30,779 bases of DNA from Treponema sp. (GTDB lineage Bacteria > Spirochaetota > Spirochaetia > Treponematales > Treponemataceae). A program made the translations under genes and the position numbers. Numbering within the stretch: the stretch's first letter is position 1; each line of letters starts with the position of its first letter. Positions 23,869-30,779 of the stretch are shown one piece after another. The notes beneath the pieces were generated by a model, which ran no database searches, was not told where the DNA came from, and was given only the letters and a program-made list of their open reading frames with translations. The stretch covers positions 1-30,779 of the forward strand of contig JAEDGQ010000011.1 in assembly GCA_016297415.1 (NCBI GenBank). The letters are read 5' to 3'.

Positions 23869-24948
23869 CTATTTTACAGCTTTCAATGCCTGAGCAAATT
23901 CAACGGCAGAAAGCTTTTTTTCGCCGTTAAAATTAATTCCGTCCTCAAGATTTAAGATTTCGTTTTCAACACAACCAAGTACTGCATCAAAATCAGGATT
24001 ATCCACATCTACATCAATTACAGGACTGGCTTTGCCCGGGGCCCTGTACTGCATTGAATACTTTGTTTTATTCCATGCAGTTTGTTTGTATTCATTCAGC
24101 AGATTCCATAAAAATCTGGCAGCTTTCAGTTTTGTTACTTTTTCTTCCTCTCCCAGAACAAGTCTGGGATTATTCAGGGAACTTAAAAGCCCTGCACCTT
24201 TCACTTTTTTGTAGAGAGTTTGAGAACTTAAAGATTTTCCCCCGGTCCATTTATCAAGAAGTTTTGTATTTTCTGCTGTATAGGAAAGCATCTGAGAAAC
24301 TGTCATAGTTTCCATTGTTAAAAAAGAACTTCCCTTTTCTGCAGAACGGAGATTCCATGCTGTATTTCTTAAACCTTCATAAGCATTTCTGTATACAGGA
24401 TCAAGACTCAAAAAAGCTTCATCAAATTTAGCCGCTGCAGAATTGTAATTTCCATTTTTATAGAAATTAACTGCATCTTCCAGAACAAGAAGTTTTGACG
24501 AAGTTACTGTTTCTCTGTATTCATCCAGACTGGTAATAATTCCAAGTCTGCTTCCAAGAATAATGACATGAACATCACCTTTATAAGTTTCCATTCCCTG
24601 TTCATATAACTTTTTAGCTTTTGAAGTCATTTCACCGCCAAGAATATAAGTCCGGCCTTCAAGGGCATAAAGACGGGCAAGAGCTGCTTTTTTTAATGAA
24701 GGATTAAAAGAAGCTTTTTCAATGTCACTTATAAGTTCCATGCACTTTTTATTAAAATCAACAGCTTCATAATTTTTACTTATAGAAGCAGCGTCCAGAA
24801 AAGCAAGACGGCTTTCAAATTCCACGATTTCAGGGGAATAAACCAGGCTTTCAATATTCACTTCCTGAAGGGAACTGCAGCCTGTCATAAAATTAAGGGC
24901 AAATACTGCGGTAAAAATAATTGAAATAGTTCTGAAAAATCTGTTCAT
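23869..24948 (-). CDS. Lipoprotein with TPR-like helices and S-layer-homology-like C-terminus
   Basis: 359 residues. A lipoprotein signal ends at C24 (NFMTGCSS). The middle is helical with TPR-like spacing (KAALARLYALEGRTYILGGEM, KAKKLYEQGMETY). The last 95 residues resemble S-layer-homology modules: KLKAARFLWNLL, then a segment like SPVIDVDVDNPDFDAVLGCVENEIL and a final FNGEKKLSAVEFAQAL. Such modules commonly bind envelope polymers. AAGGAG (24956-24961) precedes the ATG, 15 bp downstream of the propeller gene. It is the last gene of the MATE operon. The exact role is unknown. Confidence 0.78.
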   Translation of the reverse strand: MNRFFRTISIIFTAVFALNFMTGCSSLQEVNIESLVYSPEIVEFESRLAFLDAASISKNYEAVDFNKKCMELISDIEKASFNPSLKKAALARLYALEGRTYILGGEMTSKAKKLYEQGMETYKGDVHVIILGSRLGIITSLDEYRETVTSSKLLVLEDAVNFYKNGNYNSAAAKFDEAFLSLDPVYRNAYEGLRNTAWNLRSAEKGSSFLTMETMTVSQMLSYTAENTKLLDKWTGGKSLSSQTLYKKVKGAGLLSSLNNPRLVLGEEEKVTKLKAARFLWNLLNEYKQTAWNKTKYSMQYRAPGKASPVIDVDVDNPDFDAVLGCVENEILNLEDGINFNGEKKLSAVEFAQALKAVK

Positions 24949-24963
24949 AGCCGGCTCCTTTTT

Positions 24964-27594
24964 TTAGCGAAGATTCCATACAGAAATTTTATTATCAAGT
25001 GTAAGGGAAATACAGTCATCAACTTTATCACCATTTACATCAGCAAATACAGGATATCCCCAGCCAGTAAGGGGGTATCCGTTTAAAAGTTCAAGGTTGT
25101 CATTAAAACCGTAAATCATATTTGCATCTGCACAAACATAAACACCTTTTTCATTTGCTGTAATGTAAGCATCTCTGGCAGTTGCGTGAGGAATTTTTAC
25201 ACTTAGAACGCTTCCGTCAAGACCAATTCTATAAACAACAGCATCGGAAGAAAGAGCGTACATATATTTTGATGATGCACACACATTGTTAAGGAACATG
25301 CCCGAAAGTTTCATAGGAAATTCCTGCTGGATTTTGCCATCACACCACAAGCCAAGAGTACCGGACTGAGTAATGAAGGCTGTATAAACTTTGTTTCCGT
25401 TTTTAAATACACAGGGAGAACCAAGACCAATTCCATCAACAGTAATGGGCTCCTTTTCGTTTATAAGTGAAGTATCACTGAAGGTATAGATTTTTCCTTC
25501 AAATCCCTTTGCATACATACTGATGAATTTTCCACATACGGCAGGTTTACTTTTCCACTGACAGTTTTCAAGATCATCGTTTGTATATATTCCGCCTTCT
25601 CTATTAATAAAGGCAATTTTTCCGCCTTCCAGAAGAATTACAAGATACTTGTCTGTAGCAGCAGGTCTGCAGGATGGAATTCCACCACACATAACAGGGA
25701 ATCCGGGAACAAGCTGAAGAGTTTCATCATAAAGACTTACGGCACCTCTTGAATTTACAGACCAGAGAACTCCACCATCAGTTTTTCTGACAGTACTTTC
25801 AATCATTACATCATCAGAATCTTCAACTGAAAAGCTTTCAAGACTTTTAAGATTAAGGGATTTAACAATACGTTTGTTTTCTACCCAGAAAACAACAGAA
25901 GTATTTTTTACATCTTCAAGACAGAAATTTTCTGCCTGAGTTTTTCCATCAAGAACAAAAGGGAACGGAGGAATCTGACGAAGATTACCGCTTGAAGCAG
26001 CTACGGCATGAAGCTGCAATTCAATAATGTTATTTTCAATTCGGCCGTCTAAGCGCCCCATGGAATAAAGCTTAAATACCTGAGAAGCAAGGCCTTTTCC
26101 ACGAAGGAAAAATGGAATGCTTCTTTCAAGATTATAGAAAAGACTTACACTTGAATCGTTTTTCTGGTCATAAGAAACAGCTCTCCAGTTTTCATTTGCT
26201 TTTAAAGCTTTTCCGGCTTCGTAGGAAGTATAAAGGGACGAAAGACTTTCTGCACTTTCCGAAAAATAAATAAACCCGTCTTTTACCAAAAAATATGGAG
26301 AAGGAATGTTTATATCAAAAATTGAAATAACCCAGTTAAGGAACGATGGAAGTTTTAATTGAGGAAGACGAACACCACCTATAATAAGGCTGTTATCGTC
26401 ATTTACAAACATAGAAGAAGTAATTTTTCCGAAGATTTCCTGTCTTTTAGCTTCATCTTTAATGCTTATGGCAAAAACAGGATCATTCTGATTTTCAATT
26501 CCCAGGGCTGCAAATTCATGTCCTGACCATGAAAAAAGCAGCTCATCAAGACTCATTCCCAGAAAGGAATTACACAGTCCATCGGCTTTTTTCCACATTG
26601 CAGGAGCATCTTTTTCTTTTGGAATAAACGGAAACAACGCAGTTTTTAATTCTTCAAGACTTCCTGCATTAATCAGAGTATAGTACTGAACGCTGTCTCC
26701 AAGCTTGCCGGGAAGTTTTGGATTAATGGAATTTTTAGCAAGAAGCTGATCTAAGGATGTTGGATTTTCAGGATCCGCATAAAAAGGAACTTTACATTTA
26801 AGGGTAATTTCTGAGTCTGTGATTGTAAAGAAAATTACAGAAAGTTCATTTTTATCAATAAGACCGCACATATCATTTAGAACAGCATTTGAAGAAGTAA
26901 TATTCATGGCAAGCCGGCGGGCATCTGCTACGATTCTTACATTTCCATCACCTTTACTTTTCAGAAGTTTTTTCTGTTCCTGTGTATAAAGAACGGAATT
27001 ACTGCCAAAACATGCTGTCTGCAAAAGACTGTAACTGGAAGTAAGGATTACAACATTTTTAAGAGGTTTAATATAGAAGACATTTTCACCGGCATTAAGT
27101 TCATAGTATTTAAGGGTATCACCTTTACTATTAAGAACGATTTCTTTTTCAGTCAAACCTGGAACATTAAGACGACCGGCATATAAAGGGAAAAGTCTTG
27201 TAGCAATAGAAAGATACGAAAAATCAACAACAGCAGCAAAATCCTGCCGGGGGTTTCCATTACCGTCTGCACTCTGATACAGAGCAAAATCGATTTTTCT
27301 TTTTGCAGCAAGCTGAACAAAGCGGCTTTCTCTTATGGGGCTGGCTTTAATATCATTAAAAATCTGTCTGTACTGAACAAATTCTTTCTGAGAAAACAAA
27401 ACATCTGCAGCCTGCAGATCCAGAAGAGGATTAAAAGCAGACCAGGCATTATCTGTATGAACATATACAGTATAATCTCTTGGAACTGCATCAAGTGCAT
27501 TTTTTCTGTCCAGAGCACAAAATAAAAGAACACCTGCAATAAGGCAGACTGTTACCAGAAAAAAAATCAGAAGACCTTTAAAAAATTTTTTCAT
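24964..27594 (-). CDS. Membrane-anchored protein with C-terminal beta-propeller
   Basis: 876 residues. One N-terminal membrane segment (about 6-28) is followed by a large extracytoplasmic domain (about 35-560) I do not recognise. The last 300 residues carry repeated blade-like strands of PQQ/WD type (WSVNSRGAVSLYDETLQ, VVYRIGLDGSVLSVKI, GVYVCADANMIYGFN). It ends with a calcium-loop-like DVNGDKVDD and the final strand KISVWNLR. It overlaps the MATE gene by 4 bp (ATGA, 27591-27594) and has GGAGAG upstream, so translation is coupled. It could be an envelope scaffold or a PQQ-like assembly factor, but nothing in the sequence settles that. Confidence 0.78.
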   Translation of the reverse strand: MKKFFKGLLIFFLVTVCLIAGVLLFCALDRKNALDAVPRDYTVYVHTDNAWSAFNPLLDLQAADVLFSQKEFVQYRQIFNDIKASPIRESRFVQLAAKRKIDFALYQSADGNGNPRQDFAAVVDFSYLSIATRLFPLYAGRLNVPGLTEKEIVLNSKGDTLKYYELNAGENVFYIKPLKNVVILTSSYSLLQTACFGSNSVLYTQEQKKLLKSKGDGNVRIVADARRLAMNITSSNAVLNDMCGLIDKNELSVIFFTITDSEITLKCKVPFYADPENPTSLDQLLAKNSINPKLPGKLGDSVQYYTLINAGSLEELKTALFPFIPKEKDAPAMWKKADGLCNSFLGMSLDELLFSWSGHEFAALGIENQNDPVFAISIKDEAKRQEIFGKITSSMFVNDDNSLIIGGVRLPQLKLPSFLNWVISIFDINIPSPYFLVKDGFIYFSESAESLSSLYTSYEAGKALKANENWRAVSYDQKNDSSVSLFYNLERSIPFFLRGKGLASQVFKLYSMGRLDGRIENNIIELQLHAVAASSGNLRQIPPFPFVLDGKTQAENFCLEDVKNTSVVFWVENKRIVKSLNLKSLESFSVEDSDDVMIESTVRKTDGGVLWSVNSRGAVSLYDETLQLVPGFPVMCGGIPSCRPAATDKYLVILLEGGKIAFINREGGIYTNDDLENCQWKSKPAVCGKFISMYAKGFEGKIYTFSDTSLINEKEPITVDGIGLGSPCVFKNGNKVYTAFITQSGTLGLWCDGKIQQEFPMKLSGMFLNNVCASSKYMYALSSDAVVYRIGLDGSVLSVKIPHATARDAYITANEKGVYVCADANMIYGFNDNLELLNGYPLTGWGYPVFADVNGDKVDDCISLTLDNKISVWNLR

Positions 27595-29027
27595 TTACTT
27601 TCACTCTCCATTGAATTTTTGCGAGTTTTCTTTATAAAGCGCAGGGCAACAATTCCTGCAGAAATTCCAACAAGGGAATTAGAAATAAGCATGGCAAGTC
27701 CTACTCCGTAAAGTCCAAGTCGTTCATAAAAAAAGGACACCTTCAGGAACAAAAGAAGGGGAGGAATTCTATATACAAAAAGACGAATAATATTCAAAAT
27801 CATAGTTACTTTTGTTTTTCCAAAGCCATACAAAAGTCCCATAACGCTGACATTTACGGCAATAAGAAAGTTATCCATTCTTTCGAGAAAATAGATTTTA
27901 TCAATTTCTGCAGCAAAGGCCTCATTATTTCTGGCAAAGATTCCGATTATCTGATTCTTAAAAATTCCTGTAATAATAAAAACAATAAGAACATAACCAA
28001 GAGTTAAAATTAAAGATCTGTAAAAGAAACTTATGGCCCGTTCAATATTTTTATTTCCAATATTGTTAGAAACAAGACTTGATTCTGCTTCCTGAACACC
28101 GTTTATAGGATTTGTGGCAAAACCGCAGATACGGTCACTAACCCCCAGTGCTCCAACAGTTGTAGGTGAAAAACCGGCACAGAGAGAATTGACTATGGCT
28201 TTTCCCATTGCAAAAATAAATTTTTCAAGAAAAACAGGTACAGAAAGTCCGCATAAAGTTTTGAAAAAATCCCTGGTAAAAGTACAGGATTTTAAGCTGA
28301 TTTTGAAAGGATTTTTTCTGGAAGTTAAATCAACAAGAGCAATTACAGTTAAAACTGCATGAGCTGTTACTGTAGCAAGTGGAAGAAGATAGATGCCGTA
28401 ATCACGGTTAATGATTCCTTTGTTAATTAAAGAAATGGAAAGAATATTAAGGGTAGATTTAAGGATAATTACCAGAAGATTACCGAACATTATTACACGG
28501 GTATTTCCCCGGGCTTTTTTTGTAGCAAAGAAAATAGTATTTATAAACTGAAAAATTACGCTGGTAACTACAAGGTCAGAATAAATTGTACCCTGAGTTA
28601 TCATGGTTTCAGGCATATTGAACAGTTTTAAAATCGGATACATTAAAGGAATTGATACTGCAAGAACTGTTCCGCCGATGGCAAGAGTCAAAAAAAAGAT
28701 AGTAGATATTTCTTTTTTTACCCTTTCCATATCTCCAGAACCAAAACTGCGGCCAATAATAACTCCGCCACCAATTGAAAGTCCTGCACCGATAGCCATC
28801 AGCATTTTTTCGATTTGCATTACAAAAGAAACTGTGCTGACAACATTTGCACTGAGAGAAGCAGCGATCAAAGTATCAATAAACTGAAAAATCTGTCCGA
28901 TGGAATTATAAAAAACAAGAGGAAGTGCAATAGAAAAAAGAATATTCATCTGAGGCCCGTTTAACATGCGGTCTCTGCGTAACCCTTCTTTTTCAGACAA
29001 AACAACCTTTTCGTTAGTACTAGACAT
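27591..29027 (-). CDS. MATE family efflux transporter
   Basis: 478 residues from ATG 29027 (MSSTNEKVV). The frame stays open to 29054, but that extension is hydrophobic and unlike family starts. About 12 membrane helices occur in two homologous halves, with family-typical segments SIALPLVFYNSIGQIFQFID, GAGLSIGGGVIIGRSFGSGD and, in the second half, ALGVSDRICGFATNPINGVQEA. MATE proteins export drugs or metabolites using Na+ or H+ gradients; the substrate here cannot be told. No clear Shine-Dalgarno sequence is visible. It is the first gene of a three-gene operon. Confidence 0.92.
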   Translation of the reverse strand: MSSTNEKVVLSEKEGLRRDRMLNGPQMNILFSIALPLVFYNSIGQIFQFIDTLIAASLSANVVSTVSFVMQIEKMLMAIGAGLSIGGGVIIGRSFGSGDMERVKKEISTIFFLTLAIGGTVLAVSIPLMYPILKLFNMPETMITQGTIYSDLVVTSVIFQFINTIFFATKKARGNTRVIMFGNLLVIILKSTLNILSISLINKGIINRDYGIYLLPLATVTAHAVLTVIALVDLTSRKNPFKISLKSCTFTRDFFKTLCGLSVPVFLEKFIFAMGKAIVNSLCAGFSPTTVGALGVSDRICGFATNPINGVQEAESSLVSNNIGNKNIERAISFFYRSLILTLGYVLIVFIITGIFKNQIIGIFARNNEAFAAEIDKIYFLERMDNFLIAVNVSVMGLLYGFGKTKVTMILNIIRLFVYRIPPLLLFLKVSFFYERLGLYGVGLAMLISNSLVGISAGIVALRFIKKTRKNSMESESK

Positions 29028-29088
29028 ATAGAAATGATAATACAACAAAAACAATTTTTCTTCGACAGATTAAACCCAGATTAAACCG

Positions 29089-29117
29089 AAAAAAAAAGAC
29101 CGCCGGAGCGGTCTTTT
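29089..29117 (-). terminator. Intrinsic terminator of gap
   Basis: On the minus strand aaaagaccgc-tccg-gcggtctttt is a perfect 10-bp stem followed by a run of nine T residues. It lies 16 bp after the gap stop codon. Confidence 0.92.
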
Positions 29118-29133
29118 ATCAACTAATCAAAGC

Positions 29134-30204
29134 TTAGCAGTTTTCTGCAAAGTATTTGATTGTTCTTACCATCTGTGATGTGTATGAGTTTTCGTTGTCG
29201 TACCAAGAAACAACCTGTACTTCGTATGTGTCATCATCGATTTTTGCAACCATTGTCTGTGTTGCATCGAAGAGTGAACCATATTTCATACCGATAACGT
29301 CAGATGAAACGATTTCGTCTTCGTTGTAACCGAAAGATTCTGTAGCTGCTGCTTTCATAGCTGCATTGATAGCTTCTTTAGTTACATCTTTACCCTTTAC
29401 AACTGCAGTAAGGATTGTTGTTGATCCAGTTGGTGTTGGAACACGCTGAGCTGAACCAATGAGTTTTCCGTTGAGTTCAGGAATTACAAGACCGATAGCC
29501 TTTGCAGCACCTGTTGAGTTTGGAACGATGTTCTGAGCACCAGCGCGTGAACGGCGGAGGTCACCCTTTCTCTGTGGACCGTCGAGAATCATCTGGTCAC
29601 CAGTGTAAGCATGGATTGTAACCATGATACCAGACTGGATAGCTGCGTAGTCGTTAAGAGCCTTAGCCATTGGAGCAAGACAGTTTGTTGTACAAGAAGC
29701 AGCAGAAATGATGTTGTCGTTCTTTGTAAGAGTTTTGTGGTTTACATTGTAAACGATAGTTGGGAGGTCGTTACCAGCTGGAGCTGAGATTACAACCTTT
29801 TTAGCACCTGCATCGATGTGAGCCTGTGATTTAGCTTTTGATACGTAGAAACCTGTACATTCGAGAACTACGTCTACACCGAGTTCTCCCCATGGAAGTT
29901 CAGCTGCATTTGGTTTTGCATAAATTGTGATTTCTTTTCCATCAACTGTAATGCTGCCTGGAACTTTTACTGTTTTTCCATCTTCTTCCATTACAGCGTC
30001 TTTGTAAGATACTGTGTGTTTTCCTTCACCGATGCGGCCCATGAATCCACCCTGAGCTGTATCATATTTAAGAAGGTGAGCAAGCATTTTTGGTGAAGTA
30101 AGATCGTTGATTGCAACTACTTCGTATCCTTCAGCTTCGAACATCTGACGGAAAGCCAGACGACCAATACGGCCAAAACCGTTAATAGCAACCTTTACTG
30201 CCAT
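29134..30204 (-). CDS. gap: Glyceraldehyde-3-phosphate dehydrogenase
   Basis: 356 residues, slightly longer than the usual 330-340 owing to extra residues in the region around 50-95. It converts glyceraldehyde 3-phosphate to 1,3-bisphosphoglycerate. The NAD-binding motif NGFGRIGR is at residues 8-15, with D34 favouring NAD. The catalytic cysteine is C161 in SAASCTTNC and the base is H188 in TIHAYTGDQ. C-terminal WYDNENSYTSQMV is intact. TAGGAG precedes the ATG. It has its own terminator, so it is transcribed alone. With tpiA and pgk it makes a set of three glycolytic genes in this window. Confidence 0.98.
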   Translation of the reverse strand: MAVKVAINGFGRIGRLAFRQMFEAEGYEVVAINDLTSPKMLAHLLKYDTAQGGFMGRIGEGKHTVSYKDAVMEEDGKTVKVPGSITVDGKEITIYAKPNAAELPWGELGVDVVLECTGFYVSKAKSQAHIDAGAKKVVISAPAGNDLPTIVYNVNHKTLTKNDNIISAASCTTNCLAPMAKALNDYAAIQSGIMVTIHAYTGDQMILDGPQRKGDLRRSRAGAQNIVPNSTGAAKAIGLVIPELNGKLIGSAQRVPTPTGSTTILTAVVKGKDVTKEAINAAMKAAATESFGYNEDEIVSSDVIGMKYGSLFDATQTMVAKIDDDTYEVQVVSWYDNENSYTSQMVRTIKYFAENC

Positions 30205-30245
30205 TTTTATCTCCTAAATAAAATAAATTTCAATTTAATAGTAAT

Positions 30246-30274
30246 AAAATAATGAATTTAGAAAAAATAGTCTA
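30246..30274 (-). promoter_or_regulatory. Probable promoter of gap
   Basis: On the minus strand: TAGACT (30269-30274), 17-bp spacer, TATTTT (30246-30251). Each box has four of six consensus bases; this is weaker evidence than for tpiA or pgk. The surrounding A/T-rich tract would aid melting. Confidence 0.4.
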
Positions 30275-30294
30275 TAAAAAAGTGATTATAAAAC

Positions 30295-30415
30295 AGGGCA
30301 ATCCGGCAAAGCCGTCGCTATGTCCACCCTTCGCTAGCCGCTCATTGTTTGCTCTGGTTTCGCTACGCTCCACCGCCGCAAACAACTGAAGGGGTTCCCA
30401 GCGCTACTGCGGGAT
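30295..30415. repeat. Structured GC-rich intergenic repeat, copy B
   Basis: The segment shares with 22869-22969 the series gggc, ccggc, gccgtcg, ctat, a pyrimidine-rich tract, gccgctc and attgtttgc. The arms ttgtttgc (30345-30352) and gcaaacaa (30378-30385) are conserved, with a longer loop than in copy A. It lies between the gap promoter and the PIN gene. Confidence 0.65.
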
Positions 30416-30429
30416 TATTTCAGAATACT

Positions 30430-30696
30430 TCAAACAACAAGAATACAAGGCTCATTGTAATTTGGAATCAAGCTGTCATGTGTCATAAGCAGCATATTTT
30501 CAACCTTTGCCTGGCATATCAGCATTCTGTCAAAAGGATCCTTGTGAGCTGGAGCATTTTCCGCATAGGACAATGTTTTTAAAGCTATGGCATGGGATGG
30601 TAATACTGGAACGCACCTTATATTTGCCTGGACTGATAAGTTCTGAATTTCATCTGCTGAGTATGGAAAAATTTCAGGAGCCTTCAAATTTTTCAT
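30430..30696 (-). CDS. PIN-domain toxin (VapC-like), 5' end truncated or frameshifted
   Basis: 88 residues from ATG 30696. The C-terminal PIN signature is clear: LPSHAIALKTL, HKDPFDRMLICQA and LLMTHDSLI, with the acidic residues of the nuclease site. VapC-type toxins cut RNA and are normally about 125-130 residues. The frame stays open upstream of the ATG to 30756 and encodes the expected YFSSINIWEIQMKN segment, so the ATG is not the true start. An in-frame TAA at 30757-30759 cuts it off from the N-terminal aspartate region. A different frame continues beyond it. The antitoxin, expected upstream, would lie outside the window. It is probably a pseudogene unless frameshifting restores it. Confidence 0.75.
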   Translation of the reverse strand: MKNLKAPEIFPYSADEIQNLSVQANIRCVPVLPSHAIALKTLSYAENAPAHKDPFDRMLICQAKVENMLLMTHDSLIPNYNEPCILVV

Positions 30697-30779
30697 TTGA
30701 ATTTCCCAGATGTTTATTGAACTAAAGTAAATAGCCCGAAATTCGAGTTTTTTAAATTAACCGTAATCTGAAAAAGTTT

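Overview
The window (about 37-38% GC by eye) reads as a chromosomal segment of a host-associated spirochaete, most likely a Treponema. The evidence is a spirochaete-style V-type ATPase operon (stalk-C-I-K-F-E-A-B-D), its linkage to secG, tpiA and pgk (from memory, the order seen near TP0527-TP0538 of T. pallidum), and a class III cyclase followed by FecR/fibronectin-like envelope proteins (resembling, from memory, TP0485-TP0483). Nearly every gene is on the minus strand; the one clear plus-strand gene encodes a radical SAM protein.

Layout from left to right: 1-80, one end of a short mobile repeat. 98-9993, a minus-strand block of universal stress protein, V-ATPase D, B, A, E, F, K, I, C and a coiled-coil stalk subunit, a PtsN-like PTS IIA protein and SecG, with a good sigma70 promoter in front of secG. 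10098-10844, tpiA with its own near-consensus promoter. 10925-11140, a 216-bp foldback element with inverted termini and an 11-bp flanking target duplication; one end of a second copy, inverted, lies at 1-79/80. 11143-21169, a four-gene minus-strand operon: membrane-bound class IIIb adenylate cyclase, FecR/fibronectin-type repeat protein, coiled-coil outer-membrane barrel protein and beta-helix lipoprotein. 21302-22861, pgk with promoter, three hairpins after the stop codon and an intrinsic terminator. 22869-22969, a second kind of intergenic repeat, then the radical SAM/SPASM gene. 23869-29027, a three-gene minus-strand operon: S-layer-homology-like lipoprotein, anchored beta-propeller protein and MATE transporter. 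29089-30274, gap with terminator and probable promoter. 30295-30415, a relative of the second repeat. 30430-30756, a PIN-domain (VapC-like) toxin whose 5' end is broken or frameshifted.

Functionally this is mostly core energy metabolism (three glycolytic genes and an ion-translocating V-ATPase) interleaved with envelope genes. The most unusual items are the foldback element with its target duplication, the cyclase-envelope operon lying between tpiA and pgk, the structured repeat family near 22.9 and 30.3 kb, and the slippery-heptamer frameshift in the PIN gene. No rRNA, tRNA, CRISPR array, prophage or integrase was seen.
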